Positions 1 through 9,119 are shown, counted from the stretch's first letter. The stretch is DNA of 64,000 bases from Cedecea neteri (GCF_000758305.1 NZ_CP009458.1:2294001-2358000), one strand, 5' to 3'. Made by a program: numbers and translations. Notes: generated by a model from the sequence alone, not told the origin.

Positions 1-51
1 CCCGGCCGATGCCCCAGTAATAACAGCGACTTTACCGGCAAGTAACTTCAT
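1..51 (-). CDS. Short-chain dehydrogenase/reductase (SDR), N-terminal fragment
   Basis: The reverse strand reads ATG followed by 16 codons (MKLLAGKVAVITGASAG) before the window edge. The TGASxG signature directly after a hydrophobic beta strand is the NAD(P)-binding glycine motif of the classical short-chain dehydrogenase/reductase family. A GGGG ribosome-binding sequence lies about six bases before the ATG. The substrate cannot be told because only the cofactor-binding start is present. Confidence 0.75.
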   Translation of the reverse strand, partial: MKLLAGKVAVITGASAG

Positions 52-222
52 AACGTTCCCCATTTCATGCATGAGATTCCGAATCTCAATATGCATCTTT
101 CAGTTAATGTTCTTGATGTGTGTCGCCATTTGATTTCAACGGCTTATCCGTAAGCCTATGTTCGGGGCAGGCAATAAAAACCCTGGTTCTTGCTTTTTAA
201 TTCAATGCCGGGCCAAAAATAA

Positions 223-248
223 AAAAGCACAGCCTGGGCTGTGCTTTT
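223..248 (-). terminator. Rho-independent terminator after the LuxR-type regulator gene
   Basis: An inverted repeat (GCACAGC, loop CTGG, GCTGTGC) is flanked by A4 and T4. Read on the minus strand it is followed by T6-A-T5. It starts five bases past the stop codon of the gene at 253-837, so it ends that two-gene transcript. Confidence 0.85.
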
Positions 249-252
249 GGTG

Positions 253-837
253 TTATAAAACCGCCAGTTTTTTCTGGATGCTGTACAAGTAGAAAAGCTG
301 CTGAATGCTTTTGTACTTGGCTTTGCCCTTCATGTTGGCGATGTGGGTAAACAGCGTGGTTTTGGCGATGTTTAGCTCATCACAAATCTGTGCCAGGCTT
401 CTGCCGTTGAACAGCAAGAAAGCGATGTCTTTTTCCTTCCGGCTGTAGCCAAACACGTTGCTTTGGCTCATGTTCTCAGGGAAGCGCTGGGTTTCCCCCG
501 AAGTGATCAACGCAAAGATTTGCTCCTTCCCGGTGACGTAAACATTATGGCTGACCTTGAGCGCGCTTTTGGCGCAGGTGCACTGCATGTCGTAGACGAT
601 GACAAACCTCACGCCGCGGTTGCGGTTGATGATGTCAATGAAATCAACCCGCTCGTAAGCCAGCAGGAACCGGCTGTAGCTGATGATGATTGTTTTGATG
701 TTTGACCGCCTGACGTATGCATTGATGTCACTTTTTTGCGCGACGCTTAGGGCGTCGAAATTCACAAGTTTCCTTTCATGAAATAAATAAGCCAGACCGT
801 CTGTCGCATACTGAGAGGCGCTGATAACCATAACCAT
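253..837 (-). CDS. LuxR-type transcriptional regulator with degenerate receiver-like N-terminus
   Basis: 194-residue protein. Residues about 125-185 form a LuxR/FixJ-type helix-turn-helix (FGYSRKEKDIAFLLFNGRS, then LNIAKTTLFTHI). The first ~115 residues have the length and alternating hydrophobic pattern of a receiver domain, but the N-terminal Asp pair is absent and serine stands where the phospho-accepting Asp is expected (TIIISYS), so phosphorylation is unlikely. It is the second gene of a pair; the upstream zinc-ribbon gene ends one base before its ATG, with AGGAG about seven bases upstream. Regulators of this build often sit beside fimbrial operons, and the fimbrial cluster at 1753-6340 is the nearest candidate target. 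The target is inferred only. Confidence 0.75.
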   Translation of the reverse strand: MVMVISASQYATDGLAYLFHERKLVNFDALSVAQKSDINAYVRRSNIKTIIISYSRFLLAYERVDFIDIINRNRGVRFVIVYDMQCTCAKSALKVSHNVYVTGKEQIFALITSGETQRFPENMSQSNVFGYSRKEKDIAFLLFNGRSLAQICDELNIAKTTLFTHIANMKGKAKYKSIQQLFYLYSIQKKLAVL

Positions 838-838
838 A

Positions 839-1156
839 TTATTTCTCCTGCATTAAATTTTTTCTTGCCCAGAAGGTCTTGTATTTCATGCTAAATAAGG
901 CTGAAAACAACACAATGCCGGGAAGGAGCAGGAGGATGTTTATATGTATAAAGCCCAACGCATAGATAAGCGAAAATACGCAAATGCTTAATAAAAAAAG
1001 ATATATGTTTAAGCCTGCAAAGCGCTTAATGCGCCTGCTGCCGCAGGTTGAACACACATCTGTGTCTTTGTGCCTGAGCCGGTTGCAGACCACGCACCGC
1101 GTGTAGTTCTCGTCCTTTAAATCTGAGTTTAAACCGATCTGTTTTGAGTTAACCAT
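839..1156 (-). CDS. Zinc-ribbon inner-membrane protein, function unknown
   Basis: 105-residue protein. Two CxxC knuckles (CVVC near residue 21, CSTCG near residue 36) form a probable zinc ribbon. Two hydrophobic segments follow (residues about 48-65 and 70-90), so the ribbon should lie in the cytoplasm anchored by a hairpin membrane domain. It is the first gene of a two-gene unit with the LuxR-type regulator, which begins one base after its stop. I do not recognise a named family; the arrangement suggests a membrane-associated partner of the regulator. Confidence 0.6.
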   Translation of the reverse strand: MVNSKQIGLNSDLKDENYTRCVVCNRLRHKDTDVCSTCGSRRIKRFAGLNIYLFLLSICVFSLIYALGFIHINILLLLPGIVLFSALFSMKYKTFWARKNLMQEK

Positions 1157-1752
1157 GCACCCTCCACTTTATTCATGCTGAACATGCCTGCGAGTCAGGA
1201 GAACCCGGCTGGCAGCGTTAGGTAGCGTTGCTTATAAATTGTTTTGCTCTGGCATGATGCTATGTCAGGCCATTATGCTTTTTAAACAGTAGAAAATTAG
1301 CCCTGAGATAAGGCCTCTTGAGTATAATTATATTTTTAATTTTATGAAGCGGGTTTTATCTTAAGAGTCTGTCAGTAAACTCTGTCATTCTCTTGTTTAG
1401 TTAAATAACGTTTTTTTGTTTTTCAAAGTTAATAGTAAATCACTATAGGTTTTGCGGGCAATTGAGAGGAGTGGCTTTAAGATAAACTCTACCGGAATGG
1501 TGTGCGCTTCTTTATAGCCAAAAATATAGAGTTGATAATATAAGGAATGAAAACTTAAGCTGAAGTGTTCTTTTGTTGATGAATTCGCTTCGTAAGTAAC
1601 GGCTGACCTCGCCATAATCCTTTACATCTGTTTTACATTGTTTTGAATTTGCATAATGACCTCACGCCATAACCAACAGGGCAACACAGAAAAATATTTC
1701 TGCTGGAATAACGGTTGTGGTTTTGACTAATTTTACTTGTGAGATGATAACA
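1157..1752. other. Intergenic region upstream of the fimbrial operon
   Basis: About 600 bases, markedly AT-rich, separating the divergent zinc-ribbon gene and the fimbrial major-subunit gene. It must hold both promoters; a TATAAT-like hexamer (GTATAAT) occurs near 1321-1328. A 72-codon open frame on the minus strand (1397-1615) has low-complexity content and a poorly spaced Shine-Dalgarno sequence, and I do not call it a gene. No invertible-element repeats of the fimS type were seen. Confidence 0.5.
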
Positions 1753-2466
1753 ATGAAACTGATGCAAAAATCAATCTGCGCGCTGGCCGTGCTGGCCGCA
1801 ACGGCAACCTCTTTTACCGCTCAGGCGGCGGACACTGTCGATCTGACCGTTATTGGCACAATCACCCCATCCGTCTGTGTGCCAACTCTGGCTGGCGGGG
1901 GTGTTTATGATGTGGGCACAATTAAAGCTGCTACCTTAAGTGCAACTGCGCTCAACGGGGTGACAACACAAACCAAACAGCTCTCCATTGTTTGTGATGC
2001 TCCAACCAAAGTTGCCATCAAAGCAGTCAACAAGCGTCTGAATACCGCGGCGGATACTACTGAGGTTGCTGCTACTGGAGCGGCTCCGGCGCCGACGTCA
2101 TTGGTTACGTGGAGGGGTCATAATGTAGTTGGTCTGGGTCTGGATGGCTCTTCACGTATCGGCGGGTATTCCCTCTATAACACTGGCACAGTTAATGCTG
2201 ATAACAACACAGTCGATGTGATCACCGCCGACGATGCAGCGCATACCGCATGGACTAAAGGTAGCGGAACTCCTAATATGTATGGTATAGGTGCCGCGCC
2301 GCGACTGCTCACCGTTGCCGCCACGGGCACAACCGTGCCCGTGGCCTTCACCAGTCTGACGATGAATGTATCAGCTACAGTATATGTTAATAAAGCTTCC
2401 GAGTTGGATCTGACTAAAGATATTAAGCTGAATGGTATGACGACCCTGGAAATGGTGTACCTGTAA
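1753..2466 (+). CDS. Fimbrial major subunit, DUF1120 family
   Basis: 237 residues from the ATG at 1753. A GTG 36 bases upstream is in frame but has no Shine-Dalgarno sequence and would spoil the signal peptide. The signal peptide ends TAQA before ADTVDLTVIGTI. The mature protein has the pilin-like arrangement of two cysteines (TPSVCVPTL and IVCDAPTK) and ends in LEMVYL, the beta-strand ending seen in DUF1120 proteins, which serve as major subunits of beta-type chaperone-usher fimbriae. It is exported by Sec and assembled by the chaperone and usher encoded next. A strong terminator directly after it probably lets this subunit be made in excess over the assembly proteins. Confidence 0.8.
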   Translation: MKLMQKSICALAVLAATATSFTAQAADTVDLTVIGTITPSVCVPTLAGGGVYDVGTIKAATLSATALNGVTTQTKQLSIVCDAPTKVAIKAVNKRLNTAADTTEVAATGAAPAPTSLVTWRGHNVVGLGLDGSSRIGGYSLYNTGTVNADNNTVDVITADDAAHTAWTKGSGTPNMYGIGAAPRLLTVAATGTTVPVAFTSLTMNVSATVYVNKASELDLTKDIKLNGMTTLEMVYL

Positions 2467-2479
2467 GTTCTTCATGCTC

Positions 2480-2503
2480 AACCCGGCAATCGCCGGGTTT
2501 TTT
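2480..2503 (+). terminator. Rho-independent terminator between fimbrial subunit and chaperone
   Basis: AACCCGGC, loop AATC, GCCGGGTT and then a run of T. It lies 14 bases after the major-subunit stop codon and 130 bases before the chaperone. Partial read-through would give the usual subunit excess in fimbrial operons. Confidence 0.85.
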
Positions 2504-2634
2504 CTGATGCTGTAAGCATTCTCTTACTAACTCTTAAAATATTACTGCTACGCAATATCAGCGTTTTTATAAATAATAAATCTGTATTGGATGTTATTTT
2601 GTTTATTTTTTTCTAATAGCATTAGAGGCTAGTG

Positions 2635-3336
2635 ATGAAGTGTGATTTTCTATTAAAGTTTTTGGCGACATTTTTATTGATGAATGTTACCAGCGTTTAT
2701 GCTGCCGGGATGATTCCTGAAACCTCCGTCGTGATTATTAATGAAAACGATGGGGAAGGGGCTATTAATATTCAAAATAGCGACGAACAACCACTGCTGC
2801 TGGTGACCACGCTGCAGAATACTGTGGATGACAAAATTACTAATTTGCTGTCAGTCACCCCGCCTGCGGCCCGAGTAGAGCCAGGCAAAAGCCAGCGCGT
2901 GCGTTTTATTCTGATCGATAAAACGCCGTTAAAAACCGAGCGCCTGGGCCGCGTTATTTTTGAAGGCGTGCCGCCGCAGAAGAAAGATGAAAATATAATA
3001 CAAATGAATGTTCGCCAGAATCTGCCGCTGCTTATCCGCCCGGCGGGCTTGGTTAAAGACGATTCACCGTGGAAGCGCCTGACCTGGAAGCAGGCCGGGA
3101 ACCAACTGACCGTCAGCAATGATTCTCCTTATGTGGTGCGCCTGGGGCAGGGAATACAAACCCTGCCGGACAACGTGAGCTGGACGCTGCCGCAGAGCTA
3201 TGTGCTGCCGGGGCAAAAAATCACCATTTCTCCAGATAAAGATAAGCAGCCCGGCGTGGCCAGCAGCGTGCGGATCTCCCCGGCCACCACCTGGGGCTAT
3301 AGCGTAGCCACCTACGACGCACCTGTTAGCCGGTAA
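2635..3336 (+). CDS. Periplasmic fimbrial chaperone
   Basis: 233 residues. The ATG at 2635 is preferred to the GTG at 2632 because AGAGG lies six bases before it. A signal peptide of about 23 residues ends SVYA. The mature protein is a two-domain immunoglobulin-like PapD/FimC-type chaperone: an N-terminal domain with an RVRFILID strand followed by the KTERLGRVIF segment, and a C-terminal domain with the motif RLTWKQAGNQLTVSNDSPYV. The RVRF strand and basic residues match the family's donor-strand region. It holds the DUF1120-type subunits in the periplasm and delivers them to the usher, whose GTG lies five bases downstream. Confidence 0.88.
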   Translation: MKCDFLLKFLATFLLMNVTSVYAAGMIPETSVVIINENDGEGAINIQNSDEQPLLLVTTLQNTVDDKITNLLSVTPPAARVEPGKSQRVRFILIDKTPLKTERLGRVIFEGVPPQKKDENIIQMNVRQNLPLLIRPAGLVKDDSPWKRLTWKQAGNQLTVSNDSPYVVRLGQGIQTLPDNVSWTLPQSYVLPGQKITISPDKDKQPGVASSVRISPATTWGYSVATYDAPVSR

Positions 3337-3341
3337 GTGAA

Positions 3342-5765
3342 GTGAAAACACAGCCAAAACGGGCGTTGAGTTTACCTCGCTTAACGCATCTGTCCGTTGC
3401 CATTGTAGGTGCACTTGGTCTGTTCTCCGTGCCTGCGGCAAAGGCGGAGGAGGCGATTGAATTTGACGTGGAGTCCCTACGCTCGCAGGGGCTTGACCCT
3501 AAGCTGGCGAATCTATTCCCGACCGCGCCGCGTTTTCTGGCCGGTAAAAGCCTGGTTGAACTAAAAGTTAACGGCAGCGGGCGGGGGCGGATAGAGCTGA
3601 TGTTTGACGAGCAGGGGCAGCCCTGCCCGGACGCTGAGTTTATGCAGAAAGCCGGGCTGAAAGCGCCCAAACAGGCCAAAGACGCCCGGCAGTGCATCGA
3701 CTTAACAAGCCTCTGGCCGCAGGCGGAATGGACGCTGGAGCCTGGAGAAAGCAAGGTTGAGCTGGTGGTACCGCAGGAGGCGCTCGCCAGCCCGGAGGAA
3801 GATACCGGCCACTGGCAGCACGGCGGCGTGGCCGGGATGCTCAACTACGACGCGCAGTACAGCGGCTCCCGCGGGGCGACGAGCGGTCTGGAATTTATGC
3901 AGCTTGCCAGCGAAGCCGGGTTTAACGCCGGGGACTGGATCGTCCGCAGCCGTCAGACCCTGAGCCGCTTTAACGGTGAGGACAGTTTTCGCCACGATGC
4001 TGCCTATGCCCAAAGAACGTTCGCCGGATTAAAAAAGGTGCTACAGGCCGGGCAAATCGGCCTGGGCAACTCGATGTTTGGTGGTGGCCAGGTGCTGGGC
4101 GTGCAGGTGTTCCCGGAGCAGGCGCTACAGGGAGATAGGGGCGGCCCGGCGCTGGTGGAGGGCATCGCCGACAGCCAGTCGGTGGTGGAGGTTCGCCAGC
4201 AGGGGGTGCTGGTGTACAGCACCACGGTGCCCGCCGGGCCGTTCCGTCTGCAGGGGTTCCAGTTGCTAAACACCCGCAACGATCTGGAAGTGACGCTCAA
4301 CGGCGTGGACGGCGGCAAGCGGCAGTTTATCGTCCCGGCGGCCACGCTGCTGCTCAACGGCCACGCTATCGCGCCCGGCCTCTCGTTCGGGATGGGAAAA
4401 ATGCAGAACCAGGGCAGCGGCGACGCTCCGGTGGTGGGCACCCTGGCAACCGGCTGGGTGCTGACCCCGCAAACCACGCTGAACGGCGGGGTGTTTGGCT
4501 CCGATCCGTGGCGGGCGCTGGCCGCAAGCCTGGACTCGCAGGTCTGGAACCAGACCCTGCTTTCCCTGCAGCTCACCGGCGCGCAGGATAAGCGTCACGG
4601 TAATCACGGGGCGCAAGCCAGCTTCTCGGTCAATCAACCGATCACCGAGCGCCTGAGCGCCAGCGCCAATATTTCGCGGCAGAGCTTTGGCTACAGGGAA
4701 CTGAGTGAGTCCGTTGCTCGGGAAACCCAGGACAAAAGCGGGTACACCCGCGAGCAGTATAGCCTCGGGCTAGGCTGGTCGCAGGAGGTTATCGGCAGCC
4801 TGTCGCTCTCCTGGGCGCGCAGCAGCACCTTTGACAACGATGTCATCAACTACTTGCGCGCCAGCTGGAGTAAAGGGTTTGGCCGCAGCTTTGTGGGGCT
4901 GAGCCTGGAGCAGGACAGCGGCGGCCGCCATTCGCGCGGCGACAAGCGCGCTTATCTGTCGGTCAGTATTCCGTTTGGCGACGGGCAAAGCGTCAGCAGC
5001 TACCTGAATACCAGCGCGGGAAGCGCCCGCAGCGGTCTGCGCTACAGCAACCGCACCAGCCAGGACCGGGGCTGGAGCCTTTCAGCGGACAGAGACCTGC
5101 GCAACAGGCGTTCGTCAGGTACGGCAAGCGGCGATCTGGTCACCTCCGTTAGCCAGCTCAGCGGTAGCGTAGGGACAGATTCAAATCGTTATACCAGCTA
5201 TTCGGCACGCGCCAGCGGTTCGTTGGTTGCACACGGCGGCGGGGTTACCCCATCGTCCTACCGGGTGGATGACACCTTTGGCATTGCCAAAGTCGGGACA
5301 GAAAAAGGCATTCGCATTGAAACGCCATCCGGGCCGACCTGGACCGATAGCCGTGGCTACGCGGTGCTGCCGTCGCTCTCCAGCTACCAGCGATCCACTG
5401 TAGAAGTGGACACGCGTTCGTTGCCCAAAAATGTGGATATTGCCAACGCCTGGAACGAGACCGAAGCCGCGCGTGGTTCCGTGAGCCATATCGCTTTTAA
5501 CGTAATCAAAACGCGCCGCGTGCTGGCAACGGTTATTGATGCGCAGGGTAAACCTTTGCCTTACGGCGCCAGCGTCTTTGCCGAAAGCGGCGACTTTATC
5601 ACCGTCGTGGGTGAGAACGGCGGCGTGTTTATCAGCGACGCAGACAGCGCCGGGAAAATGGACGTGCAGTCCTCCGGCAAAACCCTGTGCAGCTTCCGCC
5701 TGATGCTGCCGGAGCAACCCGCGCAGGCCGAGCTGTATGAAACCGCCCGCGCCAGTTGCAAATAA
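3342..5765 (+). CDS. Outer-membrane fimbrial usher (FimD/PapC type)
   Basis: 807 residues, GTG start at 3342 giving a basic N-terminus and a signal peptide ending AAKA. Domains in order: periplasmic N-terminal domain (about 37-150), 24-strand beta barrel with plug domain (about 160-640) and C-terminal domains ending with a cysteine pair (KTLCSF and ARASCK). Family hallmarks include YDAQYSG at the barrel start and AGPFRLQGFQLL. The length is in the normal range for ushers. The protein forms the pore for the subunits encoded on both sides; translational coupling with the chaperone is likely because only five bases separate them. Confidence 0.92.
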   Translation: MKTQPKRALSLPRLTHLSVAIVGALGLFSVPAAKAEEAIEFDVESLRSQGLDPKLANLFPTAPRFLAGKSLVELKVNGSGRGRIELMFDEQGQPCPDAEFMQKAGLKAPKQAKDARQCIDLTSLWPQAEWTLEPGESKVELVVPQEALASPEEDTGHWQHGGVAGMLNYDAQYSGSRGATSGLEFMQLASEAGFNAGDWIVRSRQTLSRFNGEDSFRHDAAYAQRTFAGLKKVLQAGQIGLGNSMFGGGQVLGVQVFPEQALQGDRGGPALVEGIADSQSVVEVRQQGVLVYSTTVPAGPFRLQGFQLLNTRNDLEVTLNGVDGGKRQFIVPAATLLLNGHAIAPGLSFGMGKMQNQGSGDAPVVGTLATGWVLTPQTTLNGGVFGSDPWRALAASLDSQVWNQTLLSLQLTGAQDKRHGNHGAQASFSVNQPITERLSASANISRQSFGYRELSESVARETQDKSGYTREQYSLGLGWSQEVIGSLSLSWARSSTFDNDVINYLRASWSKGFGRSFVGLSLEQDSGGRHSRGDKRAYLSVSIPFGDGQSVSSYLNTSAGSARSGLRYSNRTSQDRGWSLSADRDLRNRRSSGTASGDLVTSVSQLSGSVGTDSNRYTSYSARASGSLVAHGGGVTPSSYRVDDTFGIAKVGTEKGIRIETPSGPTWTDSRGYAVLPSLSSYQRSTVEVDTRSLPKNVDIANAWNETEAARGSVSHIAFNVIKTRRVLATVIDAQGKPLPYGASVFAESGDFITVVGENGGVFISDADSAGKMDVQSSGKTLCSFRLMLPEQPAQAELYETARASCK

Positions 5766-5776
5766 CAGGAGCCATC

Positions 5777-6340
5777 ATGAGAAATATTTTTGCACCTTTC
5801 GCGCTGTTGCTGGTTTTGTCCGGCCATGCCTGGGCGGACATTGCGCCACCGCCTTCTGTCATGGCGGTTGACCCGCGCTGCACAATCTCCGTCGGCAACG
5901 GCACGATTAATTACGGGACGCAGACCAAAGCACAGCTTCAGAGCAGCGGCCCTCAGCTCACGCCGGGCAAGCGCACCCTGATGTTGAGCGTGGCCTGCCC
6001 GTTTGCCCGCGAAATCAGGCTCGGTGTTCAGGGGGAGCGGACCGGCGACGGCAGCCTGCGCTATGGCGATCTCGGGCAGCTTAAGGTGCGGTTAGTGGAC
6101 GCGCAGCTCGACGGGCAGCCTGTGGCGCTGAGGGACATCAGCACCGGAGGGCAGCCCGAGGTCTGGAATATGAGTCTGAAAGCAGGCTCCCGCTTTGAGG
6201 TGAGCCACAATAGCCTGCCGCTGAACGGCAAAAGTTTCAGCGCCAGGCTCGAAATTGAGCCACTGATAAGCGAAAGCGCCGTTCGCGTAAGCCACCAGAC
6301 CACCAGCGAAGCAAGACTGAGCTTCGACCTTCTCGACTAA
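5777..6340 (+). CDS. Minor fimbrial subunit or tip protein
   Basis: 187 residues from the ATG at 5777, five bases after AGGAG and 11 bases after the usher stop. The signal peptide ends HAWA. Two cysteines (DPRCTISVG and VACPFAR) and a beta-rich C-terminal ending RLSFDLLD are consistent with a single pilin domain. It is too short to be a two-domain adhesin, so it probably initiates or caps the fibre, or is itself the tip. It is the last gene of the four-gene fimbrial operon. Confidence 0.7.
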   Translation: MRNIFAPFALLLVLSGHAWADIAPPPSVMAVDPRCTISVGNGTINYGTQTKAQLQSSGPQLTPGKRTLMLSVACPFAREIRLGVQGERTGDGSLRYGDLGQLKVRLVDAQLDGQPVALRDISTGGQPEVWNMSLKAGSRFEVSHNSLPLNGKSFSARLEIEPLISESAVRVSHQTTSEARLSFDLLD

Positions 6341-6358
6341 CTCTCCCAAGGAGTGCCA

Positions 6359-6388
6359 CCCGCGGTAATGCTGCCGCGGGGGCTTTTT
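6359..6388 (+). terminator. Rho-independent terminator of the fimbrial operon
   Basis: CCCGCGG pairs with CCGCGGG across an eight-base loop, followed by GGCTTTTT. It lies about 20 bases after the minor-subunit stop codon and separates the fimbrial operon from the autotransporter gene. Confidence 0.8.
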
Positions 6389-6429
6389 GCTACCTGTAAT
6401 AACCTTCAGTCAAGTAAAGGGATGATGCT

Positions 6430-8847
6430 ATGATTTTGAAAAATAAAAACAATTTTCTATTTCGCTATTCTCTGCTGGCTCTGGCCTGCGCGGCTTATCA
6501 GGCTTCCGCTGCCAGTTCTCCCGGCATCAGTATCGGTCAGGGAAACGTCAGCCTGACCGGGGCGGATATCGCGGCCACCGGCTCGGATAACGCGGTAGAA
6601 ATTTATAACCCGGCGATGAGCGGGCATGGCTATGTCACGCTGGTGGACAGCACGCTTAGCAGTGAACAAGGCGATGCGGTGTACCTGCTGAGTGGTGATA
6701 TCAGCCTCACCAATTCCACCGTTACCACGCAGGGCGGGATGGGGATCAACGTCAACAACGACTCGAATGCTCTGATTCGGGGCGGCAGCGTCACCACGCT
6801 GGGAAATAATGCCTCCGGGCTATGGCTGGCGCGGGGTGACTCCACGGCCGATGTGGACGGCACCCATTTCACAACATCCGGTTCTATGTCCCACGCCTTT
6901 GAAGCGCAGTACGGCAACGCGAAGCTGAACCACAGCGTGCTGAATACCAGCGGGTTGGGCAGCTACGGCCTGTATACAGAGGCCAGCGTAGAGGGCGAAG
7001 ACAACGAAATTACCACCTCCGGCGACAGCGGGATTGGCGTTTTTGCCGCCCGGGGAGGCGTTATCAAGCTGAATAACAGCCAGATTACGACGGCCGGAGC
7101 AAGCGCGGCAGGCCTGCTGGCCTACCCTGGCTCAACGATTCAGGGGGATAACCTGACGGTGAATGTGTCGGGCAACAATAGCCCGGCGCTGTGGGCGCGT
7201 GAAGGCACGCTGGCGCTAAGCCACAGCCAAATCAGCGCGACAGGCCAAAGCGGGGCCGGGCTGCTGGTGACGTCGTCCACGGCGGGCAATGCCAGCCAGA
7301 TTAGCCTGACCGGCAGCCAGCTCAGCTCAGCCAATGGCCCGGCTATTCAGGTGAACAGCAATGCGCTGGCGGATATCAACCTGCTGAACGGCTCTCAGCT
7401 CCTGGGCGATGTCCTGGCGGCGAGCGGGAGCCTGGTGAACCTCAATTTTACTGATGCCAGCGGGCTCACCGGCGCGGTAAACGGCGTCGAACAACTTAGC
7501 CTGGACGGCAACAGCCGCTGGACGATGACGGGCAGCTCTGCGCTGAACCAGTTGCACACCGACGGCGTGGTGGAGTTTTCGGCCAGCGGCGGGTTTAAAA
7601 CGCTTTCTCTCGGCAGCCTGAGCGGCAACGGTGATTTCAGCCTGAACACCGACCTGGCGGCGCTAAAAGGTGACCTGATTGCCGTCAGCGGCCAGGCGGC
7701 GGGGAATCATCAGCTGCGCATCAATAACAGCGGCCTGGAGCCAGCTAATCCTGCCGACCTGACGGTGGTCACCACCGGAGGCGGAAGCGGCAAGTTTGCG
7801 CTTTACGGCGGCCTGGTTGATGCCGGGGCTTATTCCTACCGCCTGCAGCAGCAGGGCGATAACTGGGCGCTGGTGCCTTACACCTCTGGCGGAGGCGGGC
7901 GCGGCGGAGATGGTGGAGATAACGGGGCGATTTTACCGTCGCCTACCGCCGCCAGCGCCTTGGGGATCGTGAATGCGCTGCCCGTCGCCTGGTTTAGCGA
8001 ACTGACCACGCTGCGCAGCCGTATGGGCGATGTGCGGCAGGGGCTCTCCAGCGGCGGGGCCTGGGCGCAAACCACCGGCGGTGAAACGCGAGTCAACAAT
8101 GGTGCCGGGGTGGATTACCGCCAGACGCAGCAGGGCGTCACCGCAGGTATCGACGGCATTCACTCGTTCGACAATGGCCGATTGCTGACGGGGCTGTTCA
8201 GCGGGGTGGGCAACACTCGGCTGAATTTTGATCGCGGCAGTCGTGGCAAGGTGAATAGCTTTACCGTGGGGGCCTATGGCACCTGGCTACAAAACGACGG
8301 CTGGTTTACCGACGCGGTGATGAAGCTGAACAATTTTGCCAGCCGCGCCGATGCGGTGATGTCGGATGGAACCAAAACCCATGGCGGTTTTAACGTGCCG
8401 GGCCTGGGGCTTTCTCTGGAAGCCGGGAAGCACATTAAGCTGAATGACGGCTGGTTTGTGGAGCCTTCCGTTCAGGGTGCTACCCTCTGGACCAAAGGTG
8501 AAGCGTTCCGCTTTGATAACGGCCTACAGGCGGACAGCGGCAGCACCCGCTCTGAACAGCTTGCGGCCCACCTGAGCGCGGGGAAAGATCTCCAGCTTCA
8601 AAACGGCGTGGTATTGCAGCCCTGGGCGAGGGTTTCCCTTGTTCAGACGTTCAGGGGCAATAACCAAATGAACATCAACCACCACGGTTTTGATAACGAT
8701 CTGGCCGGGACTCAGGGTGTATTTGCCCTTGGCGCTGCCGCCATGCTGCGAGCCGATACCCAGGTTTATGCTGAAGCCAGCACCAGCCAGGGAGAGCGAG
8801 TCTCTTCCCCTTGGAGCGGCATGCTCGGGGTTCGCTGGAGCTGGTAA
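6430..8847 (+). CDS. Classical (type Va) autotransporter, pertactin-like
   Basis: 805 residues. The signal peptide ends ASA near residue 28. Residues about 30-480 are a repetitive, Ser/Gly/Asn-rich passenger with short strands of the LxxSxLxT type (for example VDSTLSSEQGDAVYL, LNNSQITTAGASAAGLLAY), as in pertactin-like beta helices. A glycine-rich linker (SGGGGRGGDGGDNG) lies near residue 487. The last ~270 residues are an autotransporter beta barrel beginning near GGAWAQTTGG and ending in the aromatic GVRWSW. No RGD motif, protease triad or self-cleavage motif was recognised, so adhesion or aggregation is the likeliest role. It has its own spacing and terminator and lies between a fimbrial operon and BvgAS-like regulators. 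Confidence 0.88.
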   Translation: MILKNKNNFLFRYSLLALACAAYQASAASSPGISIGQGNVSLTGADIAATGSDNAVEIYNPAMSGHGYVTLVDSTLSSEQGDAVYLLSGDISLTNSTVTTQGGMGINVNNDSNALIRGGSVTTLGNNASGLWLARGDSTADVDGTHFTTSGSMSHAFEAQYGNAKLNHSVLNTSGLGSYGLYTEASVEGEDNEITTSGDSGIGVFAARGGVIKLNNSQITTAGASAAGLLAYPGSTIQGDNLTVNVSGNNSPALWAREGTLALSHSQISATGQSGAGLLVTSSTAGNASQISLTGSQLSSANGPAIQVNSNALADINLLNGSQLLGDVLAASGSLVNLNFTDASGLTGAVNGVEQLSLDGNSRWTMTGSSALNQLHTDGVVEFSASGGFKTLSLGSLSGNGDFSLNTDLAALKGDLIAVSGQAAGNHQLRINNSGLEPANPADLTVVTTGGGSGKFALYGGLVDAGAYSYRLQQQGDNWALVPYTSGGGGRGGDGGDNGAILPSPTAASALGIVNALPVAWFSELTTLRSRMGDVRQGLSSGGAWAQTTGGETRVNNGAGVDYRQTQQGVTAGIDGIHSFDNGRLLTGLFSGVGNTRLNFDRGSRGKVNSFTVGAYGTWLQNDGWFTDAVMKLNNFASRADAVMSDGTKTHGGFNVPGLGLSLEAGKHIKLNDGWFVEPSVQGATLWTKGEAFRFDNGLQADSGSTRSEQLAAHLSAGKDLQLQNGVVLQPWARVSLVQTFRGNNQMNINHHGFDNDLAGTQGVFALGAAAMLRADTQVYAEASTSQGERVSSPWSGMLGVRWSW

Positions 8848-8854
8848 TGATTAA

Positions 8855-8892
8855 CGGTGATATCCGCTGCAAGGCGGGTGTCACCGCGTTTT
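8855..8892 (+). terminator. Probable terminator after the autotransporter gene
   Basis: CGGTGA pairs with TCACCG and the inner TATCCGC pairs with GCGGGTG using G-U pairs; TTTT follows. It starts eight bases after the autotransporter stop codon. Confidence 0.6.
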
Positions 8893-9119
8893 AATTCACG
8901 TCAGGCTGTTTCTTCTCTTTATTCCACCACTAAGTGCTTCTCTCCGCTGGGTAATCTGGTAATAGCCTTATTAATAAAGGCATTACTGTTTTTGTGGGCT
9001 AAATATCGACCAGTTCAATAAGTAATCTCCTACAGATCATTCTGTGGTGAATCGTTAATGTGGCGCTAACATTACTTGCGGGTAAGATGTTTCCCAGGGC
9101 CCCTTCAGGAAAAAGAGCG

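Noticed and set aside
141..156. Inverted repeat GGCTTATCCGTAAGCC between the SDR gene and the terminator
   Set aside because: Short arms, no T-run, no clear relation to either gene; not strong enough to call.
1397..1615. 72-codon open frame on the minus strand upstream of the fimbrial operon
   Set aside because: Content is biased and unlike any family I know, the possible Shine-Dalgarno sequence is only about three bases from the ATG, and the stretch is the obvious promoter region.
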